DNA of 64,000 nt from Ovis canadensis (lineage: Eukaryota; Chordata; Mammalia; Artiodactyla; Bovidae), in the NCBI RefSeq assembly GCF_042477335.2, contig NC_091255.1, positions 15,974,501-16,038,500 of the forward strand, in the 5' to 3' direction. Shown here in pieces: positions 1-34,722 of the stretch. The notes under the pieces are model-generated. The model was given only the letters and a program-made list of their open reading frames with translations, searched no databases and was not told the DNA's origin. Each line of letters starts with the position of its first letter. The first letter of the stretch is position 1. Made by a program: the position numbers and the translations under genes.

Positions 1-239
1 TTGCTCTATGGGCTTTCTCTAGCTGTGATGCGAGGGCTTCTCACCGTGGCTGCTTCTCTGGTTGCGGAGCCCAGGCTGTAGGGTGCATGGGCTTCAGGAG
101 CAGCGGCTTCTGGGCTCTAGAGCACAGGCTAAATAGTTGCTCTGCGGCATGTGGGATCCTCCCGGGTCAGGGATCAATCGAACCTACGTCTCCTGCTTTG
201 GCAGGCTGATTCCCCCACTGAGTCATCAGGGAAACCCTC
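1..239 (-). mobile_element. CHR-type tRNA-derived SINE, cut by the window edge
   Basis: The sequence reads as the complement of a cetartiodactyl CHR SINE: alternating 'gggcttct' phrases, then TGTGGGATCCTCCCGGGTCAGG, and finally the complement of the tRNA-like head (CATCAGGGAAACCC). The 3' part of the element lies beyond position 1. Confidence 0.75.
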
Positions 240-1105
240 CCATCTCTTTTAAAAAGAAATTCTTCAAAGTTTAAGGATCGGTGATGAAGCCAACATCCTC
301 AAGCTCTCAACATAATCACACCGCATAGTGTTTCAATAGGGTAAGACAGTGATTTCAAATTCTGTGAGTTAAAGAAACTTCAGAAACAAGAGGACATCTT
401 TCCTTTCTAACTACAGAAAGCTGCTGAACCGGCCCCAAGAGAATAATAATTCTCTTGTCCACATTCTTTAGGCCCAGAGCCAATTAAATAAATACTAACA
501 TTTCCTTTCATAGTTGTTTTCTTTTTAATTTCTCTTTTCTGTTTTCCTTTTTTTTTTTTTTTGCTCTTTCTTTTCCACTAGACTACAAACTCATGTACAT
601 AGGATTCTTGTACACTGTTCATAAAGTACCTCCATAAACTGCGTGTGTACCCACCCACATGTTAATTTACAGGCACACTACGTGAGATGTTCGGCGTGGG
701 CTAGGTGGACTGAATTATTAGCATCAGGTTTTCACCATCGCCACTGCACATCTGTGCTCTTTACCATACGGCGCTGCAGTCCTGTCCCTTAACTTCAGGC
801 CCGGCCGAGTGATGGGCTCTGGACAGTGGGAGGGTGGCAGACGTGGCACAAACAGAGGCAGGAAACGTATTTGTGTAGTTCCGTGTGCCCTCTTGCATTT
901 TGCAGTCATTGCTGCAAAAAGAGCTTTCCCCAGACAGCTGCCGTCCTTCAAGCTTGGTCTCAGAATTAGTTCACATGGAAAGTGTCTCCACCGATGTGCA
1001 GCCGGCAGCAGACCCACCCAGCCCAGCCAGCCTTGCTCAGCTGCCCTCTAGCTACCACAGCCTGTAGCAGAGCCTCCCAATAATCTGCAGGCTCTTGAGA
1101 CTGTG
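240..1105. other. No gene or repeat recognised
   Basis: This is AT-rich sequence with a T-tract near 548-562. Short open frames around 724-1067 overlap on both strands, have no family resemblance and no splice support. I see nothing functional. Confidence 0.6.
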
Positions 1106-1107
1106 TG

Positions 1108-1312
1108 TGCTGTGCTTAGTTGCTCAGTCGTGTCCAACTATTTGTGAGCCATGGACTGTGGGCCGCCAGGCTCCTCCGTCCATAGGATTCTCCAGGCAAG
1201 AATACTGGAGTGGGTTGCCATGCCCTCCTCCAGGGGATCTTTCCAACCCAGGGATTGAACCCAGGTCTCCCTCATTGCAGACGCATTCTTTACCCACTGA
1301 GCCACCAGGAAA
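1108..1312 (-). mobile_element. Bov-tA SINE
   Basis: The complement of Bov-tA: the Bov-A body (TTGCTCAGTCGTGTCC, AATACTGGAGTGGGTTGCCA) followed by the complement of the tRNA-like head ending in GAGCCACCAGGAAA. Confidence 0.85.
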
Positions 1313-1345
1313 TGATTGTTACTTCAAATCATGGAATTAGGGAGC

Positions 1346-1433
1346 GGGCTTCCCGGGTGGTGCTACTGGTAAAGAACTCACCCGCCAAAGCAGGAGACAT
1401 AAGAGACGAGGGTTTGATCCCTGAGTCGGGAAG
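1346..1433 (+). mobile_element. Bov-tA tRNA-like head only, truncated
   Basis: It has GGGCTTCCCGGGTGG, an A-box-like region, a B-box-like GGGTTTGATCCC and CGGGAAG, but no Bov-A body follows. Confidence 0.7.
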
Positions 1434-1492
1434 TTTGCACAAACGAGCTAGGAGCAGTTTGTTACGCAGCATTGCTCTGACAGCAGATAACT

Positions 1493-2096
1493 GATGCTGT
1501 TGTTATCCGGTCGCTAAGTCATGTCCAACCCTTTTCAACGCCATGGACTGTAGCACACCAGGCTCCTCTGTCCTTCACTATCTTCTGAAGTTTGCTCAAA
1601 TTCATGTGCATTGCCTGAGTGATGCTATCCAACCTATCTTATCCTCTGCTGCCCTCTTCTCCTCCTGCCCTCCAATCTTTCCCAGCATCAGGGGCTTTTC
1701 CAATAAGTCAACTCTTCATATCAGATGGCCAGAGTACTGGAGCTTCAGCTTCAGCATCAGTCCTTCCAGTGAATATTCAGGGTTGATTTCCTTTTGGATT
1801 GACTGGTTTGATCTTGCCGTCTAAGGGACTCTCAAGAGTCTTCTGCAGCACCGCAACTTGAAAGCATCAATTCTTTCGTGCTCACCCTTCTTTACGGTCC
1901 AACTCTCACATCCATACATGACTACTGGAAAAATCATAGGTTTGACTGTAAGCACCTTTGTCAGAAAAGTAATGTCTCTGATTTTCAACATGCTGCCTAG
2001 GTTTGTCATAGCTTTCCTTCCAAGAAGCAATATCTTTCAATTTTGTGGCTGCAGTCACTGTCTGTAGAGATTTTGGAGCCCAGGGAAATAAAATTG
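1493..2096 (-). mobile_element. BovB LINE, 3' end fragment
   Basis: The sequence matches the 3' region of BovB read in reverse. Minus-strand translations give relics of the reverse transcriptase C-terminal region (for example MYGCESWTVKK near 1,900), broken by stops. Confidence 0.85.
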
Positions 2097-2209
2097 GTCA
2101 GGGGTGTGATGGGATGGTCAGCATGTGCAAATCTGGGTGCTTTGAGGTCCAAGTTAATAATTGGGTGTGGCCAGAGCTTCATTCAAAAATGAATGAATAC
2201 CTACTGTGT

Positions 2210-2610
2210 GGGCCGAGTGGTACAGCGGTCCCGACTGTGAGCTGTGGAGTCATCCATAGACCTGAGCTTGAATCCTGGCTCAGAAACACTGCCTGTGCTA
2301 CGCTGAAGCTGTGTGACGCTGTACGCATTCCTGACTGTCCAAGTCACTGTCTGCTCACTATCTTAAAACAGGAATAGGGGATGGAGGTGGGAGAGGGGTT
2401 CAGGATGGGGAGCACATGTACACCCATGGCTGATCCATGTCAATGTATGGCAAAAACCACTACAATATTGTACAGTAACTAGCCTCCAATTAAATAAATT
2501 AATTTTTTTAAAAAAACAGGAATAATTATAATACAACTTACCTCTTAACATGTTTTAAGACTTTAAAGAGAAAGAATATGTCAAGAACTTGACAGATGTA
2601 ACTAATACCT
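2210..2610 (+). mobile_element. MIR, split by a later L1 tail
   Basis: An old tRNA-derived MIR is recognised from 'agtggtacagcggt', the GAGCTTGAATCCTGGCTC B-box area and the 3' 'caggaataattataatac' region. It is interrupted at 2,377-2,512. Confidence 0.6.
2377..2512 (+). mobile_element. 5'-truncated ruminant L1 tail with target-site duplication
   Basis: It holds the last part of the ruminant L1 3'UTR (GGAGGTGGGAGAGGGG..., 'acaatattgtacagtaac') and an A-rich end. It is flanked by AAAACAGGAATA at 2365-2376 and again at 2513-2524. Confidence 0.85.
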
Positions 2611-3754
2611 GGAAACCACTGTTATTACTGTTGTTATTATTATTCTTCCCCCTCCATGAAGTCACTGTTATTTATCTTTGTAAAACTTCCTCATTCTCAG
2701 ACACGTGACAGAAAGGCTGTAAAAAAAAAAACTTAATGACCAAATGATGTCGAGATTAACCAAATACATATTAAATTAATTTTATATATTGTTGAAATAA
2801 AGTACATCTTTACTTAGAAAAGAAGATCTGGTTCCTTTTAAGCGGGAGCTGCTTTCCCCATCTCCTGCCTCTCCCCTGCTGTCTCTGCACCCCACGTCCT
2901 GGGTTTCTCTTCCCACAGCCTCAGGACTGCTGCGCAAACACACGCCTTCCTCTTTGAAGCAGCAATACAATGGCCTTGAACAGGACCCTTTCCAGGCGGG
3001 CTGTAAAATCTGCCCTGGGCCAGGACACTGGCTTCGACTTACATCTGCCCAGCAGGTAAGGACGGCCAAGGTCTCACCAGGTCCCTGGCTGACGGTGCCA
3101 GCGCCTCTCCAGCCTAACTAAACAGGAATGACCGCGGCCCTGGCAAAGGCAGGGGAATGTAAGACAATACAAATAAACACACGAGGGATGGCGCGTGGAC
3201 TGACTGACTCGTGAAACCACCTCTAAGGCCTCTGTCATATTTCATTCAGGAAAAGGGCAACGCCTGGAACTAGAACAGAAAAGCTCCAATTCTCCTGGAG
3301 AAAAAAAATTACTGCAATATGTGCTGTTTTTCTCTGTGGGATTTCAGTTGGGATGACAAGCTTGAGGGCTAAAGAGACACTCTGGCTGTGGTTCTCAAAT
3401 CTTAAGATGCCAAAGACTCACCAGGAGGGTCAGCAGACATCTGAGAAAGACTCTGATGTGGAAGATGAAGACGAAGCTACAGGAGAAAGCAACTTGGGGT
3501 AATCACAGACAAAAGAAAAGGAAACACACACGCAGAGTAGCCTTGGAGAGGTGGGAGAAAAATTTTGCTCCCAGGAGGTGTGAATAGGATGCTGTAGGAA
3601 AGGAACGTTCATTTTTAAAAAATCAACAGAAAAGTTCTTAGAAATTAAAAACTCAATAAAAAAGATTCAAGAATAAAGCTATGGAAGTCTTTTAGAATGT
3701 TTACAGAGAGGACTTTTATCCAACGGAGCTGTAAATTTATGTCCAAACAAAACT
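2611..3754. other. No gene or repeat recognised
   Basis: Non-coding sequence with no clear repeat. Open frames near 2,782-3,069 and 3,430-3,612 on the minus strand have no recognisable content. Confidence 0.5.
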
Positions 3755-4490
3755 GCATTCAGATATTTCTAGGAGCTTTACTCATAACTGTCAAAACCTA
3801 GACGCTGCCAAGATGTCCTTCAGTAGGTTAAAGGGTAAATAAACTATAGTATCACATCCAGACAATTACTTAGCCCTAAATTTAAAGTGCTATTACTTAG
3901 CACTAAAAAAGAATAAGCTATCAAGACATGGAGGATGTATGGCAAAACCAATACAATATTGTAAAGTAATTAGTCTCCAATTAAAATACATTTAAAAAAA
4001 AGAAAAGACATGGAGGAAACTTAAATGCACATTACTACATGAAAGAAGCCAATTGAAAAGGCTACATATCCTTAGGATTCCAACTGTATTACAGTCTGGA
4101 AAAGGCAAAACTATGGAAACAGGGAAAGGATCAGTGGTTACCAGGGGTGAGGAACAGGCGGAACCCAGAGGATTTGTAGGGCAGTGAAACTGTCCTATGT
4201 TGGAACAATAATAATAGATACATGTCATCATACATTTGTCCAAACCCAGCGGATGCGCAGCACCAATGGTGAACTCTACTGCAAACTGCGGACTTTCAGT
4301 GATGATGCGGCGTCCAAGTAGGTTTATCGATTGTTGTAACAAATGCACCACTCTGGTGGGGGACGTTGATGATGAGGGAGGGTGTGCATGTGGGGCAACA
4401 GGGGATATAAGGGAATTTTCTGCACTTTCTGCTCCATTTTGCTGTGCATCTAAAACCGATCTAAAAAAATAAAGTCTATTTTAAAAAGAG
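3755..4490 (+). mobile_element. Old mammalian L1 (L1M-type) 3' end
   Basis: It matches the familiar 3' end of mammalian L1M elements ('acatttgtccaaaccca', 'ccactctggtggggga', 'aaaaaataaagtct'). A very short younger L1 tail is nested in it at 3,936-4,004. Confidence 0.75.
3936..4004 (+). mobile_element. 69-bp L1 tail inserted in an older L1
   Basis: Only the final L1 3' sequence ('atgtatggcaaaaccaat', 'acaatattgtaaagtaatt') and an A-rich tail are present. The insertion is flanked by AAGACATGGAGGA at 3923-3935 and 4005-4017. Confidence 0.9.
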
Positions 4491-4539
4491 AGAGAACGGT
4501 CTAGGAGGTCCAACATCCAGATAACAGAAGTTTCAAAAA

Positions 4540-5260
4540 AACACAGACAGTAAAGAGGAGGAAATCAACAAAGTAATTCCAACACTGAAGGACATGAGCT
4601 TCCAGACTGAAAGCGCCAGGCAAATCTGGCAAAACAGATGAAAACAGACGCATGCCAAGGCACATCTTTGTGAAATTTCAGAACACTGAAGAAAAAGAGA
4701 GGATTCTACAAGCTTCAGGAAAGCAAAAACAAGTCACATTCTAGGGATCACGAATAACATCAGACATCTAATGGTGTGGGTTAGCTGTGTAGTCCTGTCC
4801 AGTTCTTTGCAACCCCATGGACTGTAGCCCACCAGGCTCCTCTGTCCATGGAATTCTCCAGGCAAGAATACTAGAGTGGGTAGCCATTCCCTTCTCCAGG
4901 GGATCTTCCCAACCCAGGTATTGAACCGGTGTCTTCTGCTCTGGCAGGTGGATTCTTTACCTCCTGAGACGCCAGGGAGGCCCATCAGCAACACTCAGAC
5001 ATCTCTACAGCAACGCTGAAAGAAAGCAGAAATGGAGCACTGTCTTCAGTGGCGTGAAGGAAAATTTCTCCAACTTTGAATTGTACATGCAGATAAACAA
5101 TCAGGTATAGAAGGCGGAATAAAGACATTTGTAGACATACAAGCACTCAAAAATATGCTTCCATGTACCTTTGCTCTCAAACCTACTGAAGGATGTGCTC
5201 CACAAACCACAGAGAACTCGCCAAGAAAGGGGAAGTCACAGGACCCAGGAAGCAGAAGAT
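4540..5260 (+). mobile_element. Old L1-family fragment, interrupted by Bov-tA
   Basis: It resembles an ancient L1-like repeat ('aaggcacatctttgtgaaatt', 'gaataaagacattt'). It is split by the Bov-tA at about 4,770-4,995. Confidence 0.55.
4770..4995 (-). mobile_element. Bov-tA SINE with 9-bp target-site duplication
   Basis: The complement of Bov-tA. CAGACATCT occurs at 4761-4769 and 4996-5004 and brackets it. Confidence 0.85.
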
Positions 5261-6188
5261 GCAGACAGGAGGGCAGTGAGGAGGATCCCAAGATGACCTC
5301 TGTGTTCTGACATGGAGGACAGGCCGTCCAGGTTGGCATCATGATATGGAGACACACTGAGGACAGGCAGCAGTAAGCCTGGGACAGACCATCTGTATCT
5401 TGTTTATCTTAATGACCATGCGTATTGCCTGGATCAGCTAAAGATATGCATTCCTCCCTGAGCAGCATTCTACCGGACCTTTTTCTAAGACCTTGGAGGA
5501 AGTCTTACAGAGCTGAGAAGCAAAACTAGAAAGCATCCCCTTCCCCAGCCATATTTTTCCAGATATTCAAACTACAGCCCGGCCCAGCTGACCCCCATGG
5601 GGATGAACAATCTTCCCAAGCCCACCCCCACTGATTTCTCCAGGTGGGATCTTCTCAGGGAGGAAACTGAGCCCAGATTCTGTCAGGACCCAGCTCAGTG
5701 TATCTTGTCGTCCTGGGAGCCCTCACGTATTACTGGCTTCACTGCTACTTCCTGACAGGGCCAGGCTTGGGCTTAAATAAAAGTATATTGTGTAGAGACA
5801 CTTTCAGGAAGGGTAAAACTATAAAGAAAAGCAAGGAATGGAGAACACAAAAAACAGGATGACAGTTTCCTGATGGGGGAGGAGGCATAGCCATCAGGTG
5901 GGCACAGGAAAGGCTCTTAATGTTCCATACAGTAACCTACATGGCGGGTATACATGTGCTTATTATTTTTTTAACTGTGCGTATGGTTTATAAAAATCCT
6001 TTGTATGTGTGATATATACATTTCACAATTTAAACCAAACAAAAGTTTGGATAAATAAATAAAAGAATTATCTGGGGAGCTTGTTAAGAGGGTAGACTCC
6101 TAACTCCAGTACAATTCTGATCCAGGGATCTGATGACCTGGGAACCCACATTTTTAGATGATGCCAATGGAGGTGATTAAAGATCACA
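5261..6188. other. No gene recognised; old repeat traces
   Basis: Positions 5,760-6,060 look like the 3' end of an old L1 ('tacatgtgcttatt', 'gtatgtgtgatatat'). Positions 6,066-6,180 vaguely resemble a MER5-type hAT remnant. Nothing coding is seen. Confidence 0.4.
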
Positions 6189-6189
6189 C

Positions 6190-6385
6190 CTTGGGTTTCC
6201 CTGGAGGTCTGCTGGTTAAGAATCCACCTCACAATTCAAGGGACGCCGATTCGATCTTTGATCCAGGAAGATCCCACATGCCACAGGGCAACTGAGTCCG
6301 TGTGCCACAGGTACTGAAGCCTGCGTGCCCCGGAGCTTGTGCTCCACAACAAGAAGCCACTGAGCCACCAGGGGAGCCGCTTTGA
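6190..6385 (+). mobile_element. CHR-type SINE
   Basis: It has a tRNA-like head (TTTCCCTGGAGGTCTGCTGG), then ATCCCACATGCCACAGGGCA and the 'caacaagaagccac' tail. Confidence 0.75.
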
Positions 6386-6409
6386 TCATTTGGATTGATG
6401 CTAACTTCA

Positions 6410-7431
6410 ATACCAGACCACCTGACCCGCCTCTTGAGAAACCTGTATGCAGGTCAGGAAGCAACAGTTAGAACTGGACATGGAACAACAGACTGGTTCC
6501 AAATAGGAAAAGGAGTACGTCAAGGCTGTATATTGTCACCCTGCTTATTTAACTTCTATGCAGAGTACATCATGAGAAAGCCTGGGCTGGATGAAGCACA
6601 AGATTGGAATCAAGATCACTGGAATCAAGATTGCCGGGAGAAATATCAATAACCTCAGATATGCAGATGGCACCACTCTTATGGCAGAAAGTGAAGAGGA
6701 ACTAAAGAGCCTCTTGATGAAAGTGAAAGAGGAGAGCGAAAAAGTTGGCTTAAAGCTCAACATTCAGAAAACAAAGATCATGGCATCTGGTCCCATCACT
6801 TCATGGCAAGTAGATGGGGAAACACAGTGGAAACAGTGGCTGACTTTATTTTGGGGGGCTTCAAAATCACTGCAGATGGTGATTGCAGCCATGAAATTAA
6901 AAGACGCTTACTCCTTGGAAGGAAAGTTATGACCAACCTAGACAGCAAGTTAAAAAGCAGAGGCATTACTTTGCCAACAAAGGTCCGTCTAGTCAAGACT
7001 ATGGTTTTTCCAGTTGTCATGTATGGATGTGAGAGTTGGACTATGAAGAAAGCTGAGCACTGAAGACTTGATGCTTTTGAACTGTTGGAGAAGATTCTTG
7101 AGAGTCCCTTGGACAGCAAGGAGATCCAACCAGTCCATCCTAAAGGAGATCAGTCCTGGGTGTTCATTGGAAGGACTGATGTTGAAGCTGAAACTCCAGT
7201 ACTTTGGCCACCTGATGCGAAGAGCTGACTCTTTGGAAAAGACCCTGATGCTGGGAAAGATTGCGGGCAGGAGGAGAAGGGGACGACAGAGGATGAGATG
7301 GTTGGATGGCATCACCGACTCAATGGACATGAGTTTGGGTGGCCTCTGGGAGTTGGTGATGGACAGGGAGGCCTGGCATGCTGCAGTTCATGGGCTCGCA
7401 AAGAGACGGACACGACTGAGTGACTGAACTG
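6410..7431 (+). mobile_element. BovB LINE, 5'-truncated
   Basis: It encodes the C-terminal half of the BovB reverse transcriptase in fragments: IPDHL...LLRNLYAGQ, KGVRQGCILSPCLF, a degraded catalytic box (RYADGTT in place of RYADDTT), then the 3' SRTRLSD end. It is broken by frameshifts and a stop after KKAEH. AACTTCA at 6403-6409 and 7432-7438 is a probable target-site duplication. Confidence 0.9.
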
Positions 7432-7437
7432 AACTTC

Positions 7438-7946
7438 AGTGATGAAGTTAAGGTGATATCAGTCCCAACACTGAGTTATGACATCAAGCATATTTCTCAA
7501 CCTCTCCTTACCTTGGCTTTCCTCACCTTTAAAATGGGCATGATAAGTTCAGCATGGCCCCTGCTAAGTGCAAAGATGGAAGCTAAGGTGCTGTAAGTCA
7601 TTAAAAAAAAGGCTACCAAATTCTCCTTGTTAGGCAAATTTCAACAGTCCCGGAACTCCAAGAGAGCTGGAGCTCCTCGCACAGTGCTTGGCACATAGAG
7701 AGCCCACAGCCAGTGTGCGTCTAATAAGCAACTAGTAAGAGCGCAGGCAACAGCCACCAATTTTTGACTTGGATTGTTCCCTTCAATCAGTACATAGCAC
7801 ACTCAAAACTGCCAGTTTTCTCCCTTTCTGTGTTCAAAAAACCAGGTTCCACCTTCTTTTGATAGTGAGGAGGGGTGAGGCTATAGGTCATAGAAAAATG
7901 TATACTGTGTAAATAAATCATTCATGCCAGAGCTCCCTGTGATCAC
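7438..7946. other. Intergenic stretch with MIR traces
   Basis: Positions 7,490-7,570 ('tttcctcacctttaaaatggg') and 7,670-7,730 ('cacagtgcttggcacatag') match middle and end parts of MIR. Nothing else is recognised. Confidence 0.5.
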
Positions 7947-7947
7947 A

Positions 7948-8166
7948 GGCTGCTGCCGCTGCTAAGTCGCTTCAGTCGTGTCCGACTCCATGAGATCCCA
8001 TAGACGGCAGCCCACCAGGCTCCCCCGTCCCTGGGATTCTCCAGGCAAGAACACTGGAGTGGGTTGCCATGTCCTTCTCCAATGCATGAAAGTGAAAAGT
8101 GAAAGTGAAGTCTCTCATTTCGTGTCCGACTCGTAGAGACCCCATGGACTGCAGCCCACCAGGCTG
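7948..8166 (-). mobile_element. Bov-A2 SINE with GCT tail
   Basis: Two Bov-A monomers in complement, starting with TGCTGCCGCTGCTAAGTCGC and joined by the 'gaaagtgaaaagtgaaagtg' linker. Confidence 0.85.
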
Positions 8167-8608
8167 CAGTTCAAGTTCAAGTTCAAGTTTAGTCGCTCAG
8201 TCGTGTCCGAATCGCAGCGCGCCAGGCCTCCCTGTCTATCACCAACTCCTGGAGTTCACTCAGACTCATGTCCATTGAGTCGGTGATGCCATCCAGCCAT
8301 CTCATCCTCTGTCGTCCCCTACTCCTCCTGCCCCCAATCCCTCCCAGCATCAGAGTCTTTTCCAATGAGTCAACTCTTCACATGAGGTGGCCAAAGTACT
8401 GGAGCTTCAGCTTTAGCATCATTCCTTCCAAAGAAATCCCAGGGCTGATCTTCAGAATGGACTGGTTGGATCTCCTTGCAGTCCAAGGGACTCTCACGAG
8501 TCTTCTCCAACACCACAGTTCAAAAGCATCAATTCTTCGGCGCTCAGCCTTCTTCACAGTCCAACTCTCCGATCCATACATGACCGCAGGAAAAACCATA
8601 TCCTTTGG
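8167..8608 (-). mobile_element. BovB 3' fragment touching the CpG island
   Basis: The complement of the BovB 3' end, with a short TTCAAG-type expansion at its 3' terminus (8,167-8,190). Minus-strand relics include MYGSESWTVKKAE. It stops a few bases before the GC-rich promoter. Confidence 0.85.
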
Positions 8609-8718
8609 AAGCCTCTAAAGCCCCTCTACTGTTCCTCCGCCCACTGTCCTCCCGAAGCCCCGCCCACGGGCCCGCCCTCAATCTAGCCCGGCCCCGCCCG
8701 GGAGGCCCCTCCCTGTCC

Positions 8719-9032
8719 ACGAGGCCCCGCCCCGTCAGGCCCCGCGGCCTCGCGGTCACATCTCACACCTTCTCGCAGCCCCCGCGCTCCTGCCGAGGCC
8801 CCGTCCCCCGCCCACCCCCGATCTAACCCCTCCCCTTGTCGAGGCCCCGCCCCATCAGGCCCGGCGGCCTCGCGGTCGCGTCTCACACCTCCTCGCAGCC
8901 CCGGCGCTCCCGCCGAGGCCCCGCCCCCCGGTCTAGCGCCGCCCCGTCAGGCACCGCCCCGTCGGGCCCCGCGGCCTCGCGGGCGCACCTCATATCTCCT
9001 CGCAGCCCCGGCACTCCGGCTGAGGCCCCGCC
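8719..9032. repeat. Three diverged tandem units (about 120 and 107 bp period) in the promoter island
   Basis: The marker CTCGCGG followed by a CTCGCAGCCCC block recurs at about 8749, 8869 and 8976. Each unit also carries GAGGCCCCGCCCC and a TCAGGCCCCGCGGCCT-like palindromic core. Spacings are 120 and 107 bp. The units differ by scattered substitutions and small indels, so the array is not recent. Minus-strand open frames over this region repeat the same peptide pattern and are by-products of the repeat. Confidence 0.85.
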
Positions 9033-9165
9033 CCATAACCGGTGGCCGCGGCGGTGCCGGCCTCTCCCGCGGAGTCCGCACACCCGGCGAGACTCGCGGC
9101 GACGCGAGGGCGACAGCAAGGCCGGAGGCCTGGGCCCCGGAGCCGAGCCCCCAGCCCCGCACGAG
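9031..9165 (+). other. DGKE: Probable non-coding DGKE exon 1 (5'UTR), start approximate
   Basis: A splice donor (GAG then GTAGGC) lies at 9165/9166 inside the CpG island. An acceptor lies at 9574/9575 (CTCTCCTAG) or 4 nt further on (TAGTCAG). This gives an intron of about 410 nt before the coding exon. Human DGKE also has an untranslated first exon followed by 11 coding exons, so the arrangement fits. The transcription start cannot be read from sequence, and the left edge given here is a guess. Confidence 0.5.
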
Positions 9166-9596
9166 GTAGGCCGGGCGCGCGGGCGGGGAGGGCACCCTGG
9201 TCGCTGAGGCCGCGCGGTGGGCGGGCCCGTGGGGCCCTGACCCCCGAGGCGCGCGGGTGCCGGGCCTGGGTTAACGGCTGCGGGCGAGGCCCGTGCACCG
9301 CGGCGCACCAAGGCCGGGCGCCGCGCCGGCTTCCTCGTGGGGAGCGGCCTCCACAGTGGGGTCGCTCCCCTCCCCACGGCCTGGCGAGGACTGGGCGCGG
9401 GAGGGGAGCGTGACGGCCCCGGGCGCCGACCCTTCGGCTAGGCATGTCGGTGACCCTGAGGCTCCGGGGTCCGGCCGTGGGGAAGGCGGGGCGCGCGCGG
9501 CCACCTGGACAGACAGGGAGGGAGGCTGCAGGGGGACGGCGAGATCGTGGGGGACCCGCCCGCTTCTCTCCTAGTCAGACGCCGTCCTTGGAAAAG

Positions 9597-33784
<24,188 letters not shown>

Positions 33785-33982
33785 ATGGAGGAGGACGTGA
33801 GGACTTGTGTAGAATCCTCGCAGACAACTAGATACCCATTCATCCAAGAAAGAACTGTCAACTGGCTTAGTCTTCATTTCATCAGTAGTAGAGTGGCTAT
33901 ACATCTATGTACATAACATTCCAAAAACAGCCAGACCTCCGGGTGTTCACAAACGCCTGGCCTTTTTGCGGCAAACACTTAG

Positions 33983-34120
33983 ACCGTCCAGCACGAGCAA
34001 AGTCAGAACGCTCCACGAAGGCTCCGTGTCTGCGGGTAGGCTCGCTGATGTACCGTCCAGCACGAGCAAAGTTCCAGAATGCTCCACGAAGGCTCCGTGT
34101 CTGCGGGTAGGCTTGCTGAC
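33983..34120 (+). repeat. 69-bp tandem duplication in the DGKE 3'UTR
   Basis: ACCGTCCAGCACGAGCAAAG begins at 33983 and again at 34052. Each copy contains CTCCACGAAGGCTCCGTGTC and GCGGGTAGGC. A handful of substitutions and one indel separate them. CpG content is unusual for this AT-rich UTR. Confidence 0.95.
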
Positions 34121-34611
34121 GTGCGCACTCCCTCCTGGTCCTTATTCTTGAGCCACACGGTGGGTTGGACACGTATACCCAGCAAGGTGTGGGTGGAAAA
34201 TCATTGCCATTTTAATGTGGAATGTGATGACACTGTAAATTTAAAAATGACTTGCTGTTTTGAAAGGAGATGGTTGGTGTTACACCAGCATGGTTCATGC
34301 TGGGCAGCCTCCTATAGCACGCCTCTTAAGACTTCTTGCAGCCCAGCACCAAGTGAACACATAAATATCTATTTCCAGGAAACCCTAAAAGGAGAAATGT
34401 AAAAGGAAGGCAACACTCGGATTTTTTGTTTTAAATTTTGTTTTAAGGACACTTTCAGTCTCCTACTGTTGTTTGGTTAACTCTGTTAATGACCGAGTTG
34501 AGCTGAAATCGGCCATCTTGTTATGCTCCAGAATAGCCGAAAGGGGACCACCTAGGCGAGTTGTAAAAGTCAACATTCAGAGCACTTTGCATTGAAAGTG
34601 ACAAGTTTCAG

Positions 34612-34722
34612 GACTTTGCTGGCATTCTAGTGGTTAAGACTCCATGCTTCCACTGCGGAGGGTATGGGGTTCAACCCCAGGTCAGGGAACTAAGCTCTTG
34701 CAGAGTGGCAGTCAAAAAAAAA
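34612..34722 (+). mobile_element. CHR-type SINE head inside the DGKE 3'UTR
   Basis: 'ttctagtggttaagactcca', B-box GGTTCAACCCC and 'aggtcagggaactaagctc' match a CHR SINE with a short A-tail. Similar flanks (GTGACAAGTTTCA and GTTACGAGTTTCA) look like a decayed target-site duplication. Confidence 0.75.

Larger units (their letters stand above)
8620..9570. promoter_or_regulatory. CpG island and TATA-less promoter of DGKE, possibly bidirectional
   Basis: The stretch is extremely GC- and CpG-rich, with many Sp/KLF-type GC boxes (CCCCGCCCC) and no TATA box. It ends abruptly on the left at a BovB remnant. It contains the exon 1 donor at 9165 and leads into coding exon 2. In human, C17orf67 starts divergently about 200 bp upstream of DGKE, so minus-strand initiation is likely here too. 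That part is inferred from synteny, since no C17orf67 coding exon is visible. Confidence 0.8.

Noticed and set aside
8600..9165. C17orf67 first exon on the minus strand
   Set aside because: Synteny makes it likely that a divergent transcript starts here, but no coding exon or unique splice site can be pinned down, so no gene was called.
8883..9445. Long GC-rich open frames on the minus strand of the promoter
   Set aside because: They come from GC-rich, tandemly repeated promoter sequence lacking stops; the peptides have low complexity and overlap in all frames.
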